Assembly (NCBI GenBank): GCA_958349325.1
Contig: CATWCP010000002.1
Location: 1 to 64,000 of the forward strand
Length of the DNA: 64,000 nucleotides
Origin: an uncultured Collinsella sp.
GTDB lineage: Bacteria > Actinomycetota > Coriobacteriia > Coriobacteriales > Coriobacteriaceae
Reading direction: 5' to 3'
Shown here: positions 17,046 to 25,061 of the stretch, one piece after another
Layout: each line of letters begins with the position of its first letter
Numbering within the stretch: position 1 is the stretch's first letter
Notes under the pieces: generated by a model
Seen by the model: only the letters and a program-made list of their open reading frames with translations
What the model was told of the DNA's origin: nothing
The model's database searches: none
Program-made: the position numbers and the translations under genes

Positions 17046-18158
17046 TTACAGGTACTTGCGCCAATCGTCATCGTCTTCATCGTCCTCGGCGGCAGCCTGG
17101 GCCTGCTCGGCGGCGCGGGCAGCCGCAGCGCGAGCGGCAACCTGGGCATAGGACTCCTCGTTGCGCTCGGGGAAGCTTGCCAGCACGTGCTCGAACTTAG
17201 CGAAGTCCTCGTCCCAGCGCGTAGAGGGCACGGCAAAAAAGACCTGCTTGACCTTAAAGTCGCCCGATGCGAGCTCCTTGCGGAAGAGCTCGGCCACGGC
17301 CTCGGCGTCAAAGCCGTTGTTGTCGCAGCCCCAAGCGCCCAGCACGAGCTTCTCGCGACCCAGCTCGTCGCAGATGGCAAGCACAAAGCGGATGCGATCG
17401 CGCAGGGCGTCCAGCAGGGCATCGTCACCCACGCGATACTCCTGGCGAGCGCGCTTGGCGTTGGGCGCGGCGGCCACGATCACGTCGGCATACGCATGCA
17501 CGTGGTTGCGGTCGAAGCGCACCGCGGGCACCACCAGCGCACGGTTGCGGTAAAGCTCGCAGTTGATATTACGGCGACGGTTCTCGCCGTACCATTTGCG
17601 CTGCTTATCGAGAACGTTGTACAGATACGAATCGGCACAGAGCGTGGCCTCCTGACCCAGATAGCCCTGGATGTAGCCGCCGCCCGGGTTGGTGAACGAG
17701 GCAAAGGCGAGTACGGCCATGTCGCAGAATTGCGCGTAGCCTCGGCCGTTATCCAGAATGGCCTGCGTGGCAGAGGCGTCGAGCACGGTGACCTCGGGCA
17801 GGGCCGCAGCGGGCTCCTCGGCGGGCTCGGACTCGGCTTCGGCGGCCTCCTCGACGGGCTCGGGCGCCACCTCGGTATCGACTGCAGCCTCGACCTCGGC
17901 GGCCTCGGGCTCCTCGGCAACCTGCTCCTCGGCAGCAGCAGCCACCTGGGCCTTGACCTTCATCGCCGCGACAAAACCGGCAGGCATACCATCGAACTCG
18001 CACACGCCGGCAAGCGAACGCTCGATGTCCTTGGCGCAGGCCTCGGACATAGCCGCCACATGGCACTCGGCGGCCTTGGCACGCGCCTCGCGCTTGGGAT
18101 TGGGCTGACCCGTTCGGTTGGACCTGCGGTTACGGTTCCTGTTGTCGACGTCTGCCAT
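17046..18158 (-). CDS. TIGR02452-type macrodomain protein (bacterial PARG-like), altered catalytic motif
   Basis: 370 residues. An N-terminal basic part (1-70) is followed by an Ala/Glu/Pro-rich linker (about 75-120) and a macrodomain of the bacterial poly(ADP-ribose) glycohydrolase type (about 130-345). The C-terminus is a charged tail ending in an acidic run. The PARG signature GGG-x(6-8)-QEE reads GGGYIQGYLGQEA: GGG at 159-161 and Q169-E170-A171. The second glutamate of the pair is the catalytic one in characterised bacterial PARG, so hydrolysis may be impaired while binding is kept. The family call is good; activity is uncertain. Confidence 0.82.
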   Translation of the reverse strand: MADVDNRNRNRRSNRTGQPNPKREARAKAAECHVAAMSEACAKDIERSLAGVCEFDGMPAGFVAAMKVKAQVAAAAEEQVAEEPEAAEVEAAVDTEVAPEPVEEAAEAESEPAEEPAAALPEVTVLDASATQAILDNGRGYAQFCDMAVLAFASFTNPGGGYIQGYLGQEATLCADSYLYNVLDKQRKWYGENRRRNINCELYRNRALVVPAVRFDRNHVHAYADVIVAAAPNAKRARQEYRVGDDALLDALRDRIRFVLAICDELGREKLVLGAWGCDNNGFDAEAVAELFRKELASGDFKVKQVFFAVPSTRWDEDFAKFEHVLASFPERNEESYAQVAARAAAARAAEQAQAAAEDDEDDDDWRKYL

Positions 18159-18224
18159 ACGTGGCCACCTTTCCTGTCGCTGCCGCTATCGGCTTTTTCC
18201 CATCCATGATACCCCGCCGCGCAC

Positions 18225-18260
18225 AAAAAAGACGGCCCCGAAGGACCGCCTTTCGCATCG
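18225..18260 (-). terminator. Terminator of the BI-1 gene
   Basis: An imperfect GC-rich stem on the minus strand (GGCGGTCC with GGGGCCGTC) is followed by TTTTTTGTG. It lies about 40 bp past the stop at 18300. Confidence 0.75.
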
Positions 18261-18299
18261 TTTTACCGTGTCCGGCAGGAAGTGTCGCAATGCCGCGCT

Positions 18300-18995
18300 T
18301 CAATCGCGACGGCCGAGGATATTCAAAATGCGCAGGAACACGTTGATAATATCCACGAACAGGTTAGAGGCCATGAGCACGGCGTTGGGCAGCATAGGCG
18401 GCACCGTCGTGGCAACATAGGTGTCGTAGCCAATAAAGCCAGCGAACACCACAATCACGATCAGGTCGGTGATGGACTGCGAAACGCCCATGAACATCAG
18501 CACGATCTCAACCAGAATAGTGGCGAGCAGAATGCCAAAACCGATGCCATATACGCGCTGGAAAAACTTGGGGAACGTCACGCCCAAGGCGCCAAAGACA
18601 AAGGTGATGGCGGCCGTGGCGATAAAGGCAGTGTTGATGGTGGGCAGGTCGTAGTTGGCAAGGCCAAACGACGCGGTCAGGCCAAAGGTACTCGCAAAGA
18701 TTACGTAGCCCACAAGGGACAGGCCCACGGACTGCTTGCTGGCGGCGGCCGACATCATGACCATGCCGACGATGGTCAAAATAAACGAGCCAAAGACCAG
18801 CGGCAGGGCGGCGCCGCTCATCATCATGCGGGCAAACGCCATGGTGCTCGTAAAGTAGGCGCCGGCGCCCATGGCGCAAAAGCCCAAAAAGATCAGGGCA
18901 GACATGACAAGGTTGTACGCACGCGGCGACATCTCCTTGGCACGGCCTGCGCCGGTCTCGATGGGGCCGTTCTGATAGCCCTGGATATCGTTCAT
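18300..18995 (-). CDS. Bax inhibitor-1/YccA family membrane protein
   Basis: 231 residues with seven hydrophobic segments, the BI-1 topology. The family forms pH-sensitive calcium leak channels in the bacterial members studied, and YccA modulates FtsH. The C-terminal end carries the family's DI/DV and Asn residues (GYDTYVA, SNLFVDIINVFLRIL). The ATG follows GAAAGGA. It is a single gene with its own terminator. Exact function in this organism is unknown. Confidence 0.87.
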   Translation of the reverse strand: MNDIQGYQNGPIETGAGRAKEMSPRAYNLVMSALIFLGFCAMGAGAYFTSTMAFARMMMSGAALPLVFGSFILTIVGMVMMSAAASKQSVGLSLVGYVIFASTFGLTASFGLANYDLPTINTAFIATAAITFVFGALGVTFPKFFQRVYGIGFGILLATILVEIVLMFMGVSQSITDLIVIVVFAGFIGYDTYVATTVPPMLPNAVLMASNLFVDIINVFLRILNILGRRD

Positions 18996-19075
18996 AATTT
19001 CGTCCTTTCAAAAAGCGCCGCGACAGCGCCGTAGGCGACAAGATTCCTGCCATTGTACCCGAATGCCGCACGCTC

Positions 19076-19414
19076 TTACCTGCGACGCTCGCCCTCGAGC
19101 GTACGATCAAAGGCCCAGACCCACCAACGCATCACGTGCGCCTGCGAGCCGTCCGTCCGCTCGCGCGTCTGGTCCTCCAGATACAACTCGGTCGCGTGCC
19201 CGCCAAAACGCACCTTATAGGTTGCCGTACGGATGCCGTGAACCGTCAGGCCAAACCCAGTGGTCGAGACAATCTCGTCAATCGTAAAGCAACGACCGTC
19301 GACCCAGCAGACAGTGACCGGCACGACCTGTCCGCCCGCGAGGATGCGAGCCACGACGTCCACATACTGCTTGTGTACGCGCCGAGTTTTGCCGTCTGTC
19401 TGTCGATATTCCAT
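19076..19414 (-). CDS. Uncharacterised small protein
   Basis: 112 residues from ATG 19414 (MEYRQTDGKTRRVHKQYVDV). It is predicted soluble, beta-rich, with conserved-looking Trp residues (CWVDGRCFTIDEI, RWWVWAF) and a basic end. AGGAGG lies only 1 nt before this ATG. The alternative ATG at 19435, seven codons upstream, has no good ribosome-binding site, so the exact start is open. It resembles short actinobacterial DUF6504-like proteins, but I would not assign it. Confidence 0.6.
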   Translation of the reverse strand: MEYRQTDGKTRRVHKQYVDVVARILAGGQVVPVTVCWVDGRCFTIDEIVSTTGFGLTVHGIRTATYKVRFGGHATELYLEDQTRERTDGSQAHVMRWWVWAFDRTLEGERRR

Positions 19415-19602
19415 GCCTCCTATTATCGAACGCATGTTTGCATGTTGTAAAGCGAACAGACTGTGGTTTTGGAGTGTCGTAGTAATCGCACGTGTCCGCA
19501 TGGCGTGTTAGCAAAAAGAACACCCGCGGTCAACAGGGCTAATATTCAATTTTAGTGCCAAAAAGTTCACTTCTCCCATCAGAACTCGGTAAAGAAACCC
19601 AC

Positions 19603-19634
19603 AGGAGGTGATACGATTTATCATGTTTTTGTAA
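19603..19634 (+). other. Strong SD followed by a three-codon ORF
   Basis: AGGAGGTGAT (19603-19612), a near-perfect anti-16S match, is followed 10 nt later by ATG TTT TTG TAA (19623-19634), 30 bp before pit. The pit start itself has only a weak site. This could be a translated mini-leader or a remnant; it is a candidate only. Confidence 0.35.
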
Positions 19635-19664
19635 CGTGTCTGCAAACTTCGAGAAAGCCCATAT

Positions 19665-20714
19665 ATGGACGTAACGTTCTCAACCTTCCTCGGCCAAATT
19701 GTGTCGAACCCAGTCCTTGCCGTCACCGTGATCCTCGCGTTGGGCGCCATCTTCGTCAATGGATGGACCGACGCGCCCAACGCCATCGCGACCTGCGTCA
19801 CTACGCGTTGCATGCCCGCCCGCGCCGCCATTCTCATGAGCGCCGCATTCAACTTCCTCGGCGTGCTCATCATGACGCACTTTAACGCGAGCGTCGCCAA
19901 CACCATCTCACATATCGTCGACTTTGGCGGAAACAGCACCATGGCGCTCGCGTGCCTCTGCGCGGCGCTGTTCTCCATCGTCGTCTACGGCGCCACAGCG
20001 TCGCGTTTTGGTATCCCCACCTCGCAAAGCCACAGCCTTATCGCCGGCCTGACCGGTGCCGCTATCGCCCTCGGCGGCGCGAGCAGCGTCAACGTCCACG
20101 AATGGATGAAGGTCATCTACGGCCTGGCGCTCTCCATCGGTCTGGGCTTTGTCATGGGCTGGATCCTGTGCAAACTCGTCTCGATTCTGTTTGCCGCCGC
20201 CAACAGGCGACGTGCCAACGTCTTCTTTAAATACGCTCAGATCGCGAGTGCCGCGGCCATGAGCTTTATGCACGGCGCGCAGGATGGACAGAAGTTCATC
20301 GGCGTGCTCTTTTTAGGCGTGGCCTTCGCCAGCGGCCAGACGAGCGTCGGCGATGCCGGCATCCCCATCTGGATTATGCTGCTGTGCTCGGCAACCATGG
20401 GCATCGGCACCAGCGTGGGCGGCGAGCGCATCATCAAGTCCGTCGGCCAGAGCATGGTTAAGCTCGAGAAGTATCAGGGCTTCTCTGCCGACCTCGCAGG
20501 CGCCGCGAACCTGCTGCTTGCCACCCTTACCGGCATCCCCGTGTCCTCCACGCACATCAAAACCTGCGCCATCATGGGTGTCGGTGCCGTCAAGCGCCTC
20601 TCGGCCATCAACTTCGGCGTCGTCAAGGACATGATGTTCACCTGGTTCTTCACCTTCCCCGCCTGCGGACTCATCAGCTTTGTCATGGCCAAGCTGTTCA
20701 TGATGTTCCTCTAG
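19665..20714 (+). CDS. pit: Inorganic phosphate transporter, PiT family
   Basis: 349 residues with about ten membrane helices. It is a low-affinity phosphate (metal-phosphate) symporter of the inner membrane. The duplicated PiT signature is clear: FVNGWTDAPNAIATCVTTR near residue 31 and GIPTSQSHSLIAG in the first half, and SFMHGAQDGQKFIGV with GIPVSSTHIKTCAIMG in the second. It is followed 66 bp later by the DUF47 gene, the usual PiT partner. Its ribosome-binding site is weak (GAGAAAG). Confidence 0.95.
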   Translation: MDVTFSTFLGQIVSNPVLAVTVILALGAIFVNGWTDAPNAIATCVTTRCMPARAAILMSAAFNFLGVLIMTHFNASVANTISHIVDFGGNSTMALACLCAALFSIVVYGATASRFGIPTSQSHSLIAGLTGAAIALGGASSVNVHEWMKVIYGLALSIGLGFVMGWILCKLVSILFAAANRRRANVFFKYAQIASAAAMSFMHGAQDGQKFIGVLFLGVAFASGQTSVGDAGIPIWIMLLCSATMGIGTSVGGERIIKSVGQSMVKLEKYQGFSADLAGAANLLLATLTGIPVSSTHIKTCAIMGVGAVKRLSAINFGVVKDMMFTWFFTFPACGLISFVMAKLFMMFL

Positions 20715-20780
20715 TCAAACCGAACGTCCATCCGGACTGCATTACCTCGCCCGCCCATCTTCACCTCGAAAGGACCACTC

Positions 20781-21404
20781 ATGGCAAAGAAACCCGATTC
20801 GTTCTACTTTGACAACTACGTCGCCTGCGCCGACCTCGCCGTCCAGGCCGCAGAGCTGCTCACCAAGATTTTTGAGAACTTTGACCCCGCGCAGATCCAC
20901 GACATGCTCGATAAGATGCATGCGATTGAGCATGCGGCAGACAAGAAGCACCACGAGCTCGAAGACGCCTTGCTCACCGCCTTTATCACCCCGCTTGAGC
21001 GCGAGGATCTGGACCTGATGAGCTGCTCGCTCGACACCGTGCTCGATCGTATCGAGGGCGTCGTGCAGCGCGTCTACTTCACCAACATTCAGAGTATCCA
21101 TCCCGACGCCATCGTCATCGCCCACAAGGTAACCGATGCCTGCCGCGCCATGAAGGACCTGATGGTCGAGCTGCCCAACTACCGCAAGTCCAAGACCCTG
21201 CGCGAGCTCGTCATCCAGATCAACACCATCGAGTCCGAGGCCGACGAGCTCTACATCAACGCCATGCGCAACCTGCACGTTAACGGCAAGGACCCGCTCG
21301 AGGTCATCGCTTGGCGTGACGTGTACGCCTTCCTGGAGTACTGCGCCGACTGCTGCGAGAATGTGGCCGATGTCGTGGATTCGATTGTCATGAAGAACAG
21401 TTAA
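20781..21404 (+). CDS. DUF47 (PhoU-like) phosphate transport regulator
   Basis: 207 residues, all-helical, in the PhoU-like DUF47 family that is nearly always paired with PiT transporters and modulates them. Charged helices repeat the PhoU pattern (IHDMLDKMHAIEHAADKKHHEL, DLMSCSLDTVLDRIEGVVQRV). The start follows GAAAGGA. It forms an operon with pit. A long hairpin starts 7 bp after its stop codon. Confidence 0.93.
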   Translation: MAKKPDSFYFDNYVACADLAVQAAELLTKIFENFDPAQIHDMLDKMHAIEHAADKKHHELEDALLTAFITPLEREDLDLMSCSLDTVLDRIEGVVQRVYFTNIQSIHPDAIVIAHKVTDACRAMKDLMVELPNYRKSKTLRELVIQINTIESEADELYINAMRNLHVNGKDPLEVIAWRDVYAFLEYCADCCENVADVVDSIVMKNS

Positions 21405-21410
21405 TTGGGG

Positions 21411-21518
21411 GGTACGTGTCCCGGCGGCGAAGGGCCGGCCACGGTTTGCTTTCTCACTCCGGCTGCTTTGCAGAGTCGTTCGAAAGCAAACCGTGGCCGG
21501 CCCTTCGCCTTACGTACC
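21411..21518. repeat. Long hairpin with 28-bp perfect arms
   Basis: Arms 21426-21453 and 21482-21509 are perfect complements. An outer 7-bp pair, GGTACGT (21411-21417) with ACGTACC (21512-21518), extends the structure. The arm core GGGCCGGCC with a following GGTTTG resembles the hairpin at 7712-7837. It probably ends the pit-DUF47 transcript but lacks a T-run. Confidence 0.85.
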
Positions 21519-21685
21519 ACCATTGGGAACTTTGGCTGATACTTTGAAAGCGATGGGGCCTTTGTTGACAGAACCTTGGGGCCCGATTGGAAACTTTGGG
21601 ACCGCCTTAAACGTTTGGGTGGATGGGGCTTTGGGTACCCTTTGGTTTACTTTGGATTGATTTGCTGACTTTGGAGGGTTTGGTT

Positions 21686-22216
21686 ATGGGATATTTGGAT
21701 CTGGCTCGGGCTCGGTATTCTTGTCGTGAGTTTGAAGATCGGGCTGTGGAGCAGGCTGTGGTGGATGCCATTGTTGAGGCTGGGCGTATTGCTCCTTCTG
21801 CTTGTAATAACCATCCAACCCGTGTGATGGTGTTGGATACGCCTGAGCTTCTGGAGAAGGCTGCTGCTTGTCAGCCTCGGTTTGCTCGTGATGGGTCTAT
21901 CTTTGGGGCTCCGCTTGTTTTCCTTATTTGCAGCGTTACCGATGATGCTTGGGTGCGCCCGTATGACCAGATGAATTCCAGTGAAATCGATACGTCCATC
22001 GTGTGTGATCAGATGATGATGGAGGCCTCCGAGCAGGGCCTGGGAACGTGCTGGGTATGCCATTTTAAGCCTGAGGTGGCACAAGAGCAGTTCAATCTGT
22101 CCAAGGGCGTCTATCCCTATCACATGCTCGTCTGTGGCTATCCCGCCGACCACATCGCCGATCCCGAGCATCGCGAGGCCCGCACCATTCCCCTCTCCGA
22201 CTTCCTCCTCAAGTAG
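21686..22216 (+). CDS. Nitroreductase family protein
   Basis: 176 residues, a compact FMN-dependent nitroreductase-fold protein. The N-terminus LARARYSCREFEDRAVE is the family's R-S/C-R-x-F signature, APSACNNHPTRVMVL is an FMN-contact region, and QMMMEASEQGLGTCWV is the second. Substrate unknown. The ATG at 21686 follows GGAGGG. The first half of the gene is T-rich with many NNT codons, while the second half returns to the GC-rich usage of neighbours. Confidence 0.87.
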   Translation: MGYLDLARARYSCREFEDRAVEQAVVDAIVEAGRIAPSACNNHPTRVMVLDTPELLEKAAACQPRFARDGSIFGAPLVFLICSVTDDAWVRPYDQMNSSEIDTSIVCDQMMMEASEQGLGTCWVCHFKPEVAQEQFNLSKGVYPYHMLVCGYPADHIADPEHREARTIPLSDFLLK

Positions 22217-22264
22217 ATTTTTGGGACATGCCTTAAAACCTACCCTTGACCGCTCACCCGTTCG

Positions 22265-22296
22265 CCGAGTTCTGCGCCACTATGTGCAGGGCTCGG
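22265..22296 (+). terminator. Nitroreductase terminator
   Basis: An imperfect 13-bp stem CCGAGTTCTGCGC (22265-22277) pairs with 22284-22296 and is followed by TTTTTATG. Confidence 0.7.
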
Positions 22297-22329
22297 TTTT
22301 TATGTTACGCACCCCGGCACAGTCATAAA

Positions 22330-22356
22330 AAAGGACCCGCAAGCTGCGGGTCCTTT
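22330..22356 (-). terminator. divIVA terminator
   Basis: A perfect 12-bp stem AAAGGACCCGCA (22330-22341) pairs with 22345-22356 with a 3-nt loop. On the minus strand it is followed by TTTTT, making a textbook terminator for the yggS-to-divIVA unit. Confidence 0.92.
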
Positions 22357-22382
22357 CTAGGCACTAAATTGTAGGCCGAATG

Positions 22383-23057
22383 TTAGTCCAGGTCGTCGGC
22401 AGCGAAGTTGTCGATCGGGGCGAAGGGATCGGCCACGGGGACAACCGGGTCAGCGACGGGCAGCGGCTCGGCGGGAACAGTCACCGCAGGAGAAGCGGCA
22501 GAACCGACCGGCGTGGAGGCCATGAGATCGGCCGGGAAGGAGTTCTGGGCATCGTCCATGAAGTGCTGGATGAGCTTGAGATACTCGGCCTTGAACTCCT
22601 CACGGGAAGCCTTGAGACGATCGATCTCCTCGAGCTCGGCCTGCTTCTCAGTCAGAGCCTGGCGGATAACCTCGCGGGCCTTGGCGTCAGCCTCGTTGCG
22701 GATACGCTCAGCGTTCTCGTTGGCATCGTTGACGATGGTCTCAGCGGTCTGCTGGGCAGCGATCAAGGCAGCGGAAATCTGGCGCTCCTGAGCGGAGAAG
22801 TCAGGGGCGGGAGCAGCCACGGGGGCGGCAGGAGCGGCCTGGGCGGTGACATCCTGAGCCTGGGCAAGCTGAGCCTGCGCATCGGCAAGCTGCTGCTCGG
22901 TAGCAGTCAGACGACCCTTAAGGTCGACGATCTTAGCGAGCATAGCGTCAACCTCGGAGGACAGCGTCTCCAAGAAGACGTCGACCTCAGCAGGATCGTA
23001 GCCACGCTTGGCCTCAGAGAAAGTCTGAGCCTGGATGTCTGCAGGGGTAATAGCCAT
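22383..23057 (-). CDS. divIVA: DivIVA/Wag31-type cell pole and septum protein
   Basis: 224 residues. The N-terminal DivIVA domain (ADIQAQTFSEAKRGYDPAEVDVFLETL, about 4-30) is followed by a coiled coil, an Ala/Pro linker (about 72-88), a long second coiled coil (about 90-165) and a Pro/Val-rich tail. DivIVA binds curved membrane and recruits growth or division proteins. AAGGAG precedes the start. It is the last gene of the sepF cluster, the standard Gram-positive position. Confidence 0.93.
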   Translation of the reverse strand: MAITPADIQAQTFSEAKRGYDPAEVDVFLETLSSEVDAMLAKIVDLKGRLTATEQQLADAQAQLAQAQDVTAQAAPAAPVAAPAPDFSAQERQISAALIAAQQTAETIVNDANENAERIRNEADAKAREVIRQALTEKQAELEEIDRLKASREEFKAEYLKLIQHFMDDAQNSFPADLMASTPVGSAASPAVTVPAEPLPVADPVVPVADPFAPIDNFAADDLD

Positions 23058-23118
23058 AACAAGTCTCCTTTTTCATCGCCTCGGCGCTACACGCCCGACG
23101 TAAGTTACTAAGTCAGTT

Positions 23119-23400
23119 CTACACGAGTATACCTATAAGAAGCTGCAGAACCAGCCTCTGCACCAACTGCAACGCAATAATCGCAACGACCGGCGAAAAA
23201 TCGATACCGCCCATCGGCGGGATGAAACGACGGAACAGGTTAAGCCACGGACCGCACACGCTATCAAGCACCGCGGCAATATCCTGAAGCAAACCACCCT
23301 GCTTCATGGGAATCCACGTCATAAAGCAGTAGACGATAATGAGCGTGGAATAGAAGTTGAACAGCGTGTTGACCAGCTGGACGATAGTGTAGATGTTGAT
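23119..23400 (-). CDS. yggT: YggT family membrane protein with non-canonical start
   Basis: About 93 residues, two membrane helices with the family WIP turn (YCFMTWIPM) and FRRFIPPMGGIDFSP. It lies between sepF and divIVA, as usual. No ATG, GTG or TTG exists in frame before the first helix. The frame runs straight back to the sepF stop (TAA, 23422-23424) through AGA CAA GAC GAG GAG ATT CCC ATC. GAGGAG is 6 nt before ATC at 23400, which I take as the start; ATT at 23406 is the alternative. An ATG at 23322 would remove the first helix. Confidence 0.75.
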   Translation of the reverse strand: MNIYTIVQLVNTLFNFYSTLIIVYCFMTWIPMKQGGLLQDIAAVLDSVCGPWLNLFRRFIPPMGGIDFSPVVAIIALQLVQRLVLQLLIGILV

Positions 23401-23421
23401 GGGAATCTCCTCGTCTTGTCT

Positions 23422-24144
23422 TTACTTGAGGTAGCCGTCGGCACGAAGCTTCTTGAGATCGGAATCTTTGACCTCGCAACCGGCGGGCAGCACCATGAAC
23501 ACGCGGTCGCCCACCTCCTTGACCGTGGCACCCAGACCGCAGGCAAAGCCGTAAGAGAAGTCCAAAACGCGCTTGGCAACTTCGGTGCGTACGCCCACAA
23601 AAATCAGTGCGACAGGCTGCTTGGTGCGAACGCGGCGCACCACGGTCTCCACGTCATCATAGCTCTCGGGGCGCAGGACATAGGCCGGCAGCTGCGGCGT
23701 GGCGTTGATGATATTGCTCGCATAGGCCGAGGCATCGCTCGGTGCAGGCGCGGGCGCAGCGGCGGCACGGGTGCGGGTGTTCTCGGCGTAGCTCGACGGC
23801 GTGTCATAAGCACCAGGACGATAACCGCTCGCAACACTGTCCTGCGAGCGCGAAGGCGGGTTATACGTCGTGGCATGGCGAGAGTCATCGCCGACCAACT
23901 GTCCGGAGCGTGTATACACGGCAACCGACTCAGCTTCACCACGGCGCGTCTGACCAAGCAGGCCGTTGCTCGGCTCGTCTTGGGTGTAGAAGCCCTCGCC
24001 CGAAGCACCGCTGTAGCCGTTGCCCTGATAGCCATCGTCATAGCCATCATCGTAGCCGTAGTCGTCGTCCTGGCCATAACCCTGGTCGTAACCCTGCTGG
24101 CCGCCCAGGTGCATCTTATTTTTAATCTCGTCAAGGAAGCCCAT
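23422..24144 (-). CDS. sepF: Cell division protein SepF
   Basis: 240 residues. SepF anchors FtsZ to the membrane, replacing FtsA in actinobacteria. The N-terminal amphipathic helix MGFLDEIKNKMHL is followed by a low-complexity Tyr/Asp/Gly tract (about 19-46), a disordered linker, and the SepF core (about 150-240: VALIFVGVRTEVAKRVLDF, GFACGLGATVKEVGDRVFMVLP). The ATG at 24144 follows GAGAGGA. Overlong linker and repeat tract make it longer than the B. subtilis protein (about 150 residues). Confidence 0.93.
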   Translation of the reverse strand: MGFLDEIKNKMHLGGQQGYDQGYGQDDDYGYDDGYDDGYQGNGYSGASGEGFYTQDEPSNGLLGQTRRGEAESVAVYTRSGQLVGDDSRHATTYNPPSRSQDSVASGYRPGAYDTPSSYAENTRTRAAAAPAPAPSDASAYASNIINATPQLPAYVLRPESYDDVETVVRRVRTKQPVALIFVGVRTEVAKRVLDFSYGFACGLGATVKEVGDRVFMVLPAGCEVKDSDLKKLRADGYLK

Positions 24145-24204
24145 GGTTGTGTCCTCTCGCGGTTTAGTGCAGGCGCCCCGATAATCAGTGCGCACTTCAG
24201 AGCC

Positions 24205-24942
24205 TTATTTTACTGCAAACTCCGGGCTAAATACTACCCTGCCCAGGCGAACGAGCGTAGAGCCCTCCTCAAGGGCAGGCTCAAAGTCCTCGCTCATACC
24301 GCAGGAAAGCTCAGGCAGGTTCAAATCGGGATGCGCCGCCTCCAGCTCATCCCTCAGCTCACGAAGCCCCGCAAAGGTGCGGCGTGCCACATCCTTATTC
24401 CCCCGGGGCGCCATAGTCATAAGCCCCTGTACGCAAATTCCCTCAAGTTCCGCAAGCTCACCCGCGGCGGCGCGAATCTCATCGGGCGAAAAGCCTCCCT
24501 TCGACTCCTCACCACTCACATTGACCTCAATGAGCACACGCTGGGGGCCGGCGAGCTCGCCTGCCTCAATCTTGCGGACAGCACGGCTCGAGATCGCCTG
24601 CGCCAGATGCAGCGAACCCACCGAGTGAATCAGCTCGGCTGAGCCCAGCACCGCATTGATCTTATTGGTCTGCAGGTTGCCGATCATATCGAAGCGCACC
24701 TCGGGCAGCTCCGGATGCTCCGCCAGACCCGTGAGCTTGCGAACCAGCTCCTGCGGGCGATTCTCGGCAAAATGGCGATACCCCGCCTGGATGGCGGCAA
24801 CGGTCTCATCGACACCAACGGTCTTGGACACGGCAATGAGGCGCGCGGCGTCGTGGGGACGGCCTGCGCGATCGAGCGCCGCATAAAAACGTTCAAGAAT
24901 CTGCTCGCGGCGAGCGCGCATCAAGTCCAAATAGTTATCCAT
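24205..24942 (-). CDS. yggS: YggS-family pyridoxal phosphate homeostasis protein
   Basis: 245 residues, a single-domain TIM-barrel PLP protein (PLPBP/YlmE). The PLP lysine lies in LIAVSKTVG near residue 38; FAENRPQELVRK and RFDMIGNLQTNK are family signatures, with GMSEDFEPALEEGST near the end. It keeps PLP and amino-acid pools in balance and has no known catalysis. The ATG at 24942 follows GGAGG. It leads the yggS-sepF-yggT-divIVA run. Confidence 0.93.
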   Translation of the reverse strand: MDNYLDLMRARREQILERFYAALDRAGRPHDAARLIAVSKTVGVDETVAAIQAGYRHFAENRPQELVRKLTGLAEHPELPEVRFDMIGNLQTNKINAVLGSAELIHSVGSLHLAQAISSRAVRKIEAGELAGPQRVLIEVNVSGEESKGGFSPDEIRAAAGELAELEGICVQGLMTMAPRGNKDVARRTFAGLRELRDELEAAHPDLNLPELSCGMSEDFEPALEEGSTLVRLGRVVFSPEFAVK

Positions 24943-24992
24943 TGCTAATCGCCTCCGCTGACAGCCAAACAAGTAGTCCCATGCTAACGCAA

Positions 24993-25024
24993 GAGCGCGG
25001 CCCCGCATGTGCAAGGCCGCGCTC
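24993..25024 (-). terminator. Terminator after phoU
   Basis: A perfect 10-bp stem GAGCGCGGCC (24993-25002) pairs with 25015-25024, 38 bp past the phoU stop. It separates the pst-phoU genes from yggS. The T-tail is weak. Confidence 0.65.
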
Positions 25025-25061
25025 ACTTAGGTATTTACAATCTTTCGACGAACGGGGTTAC

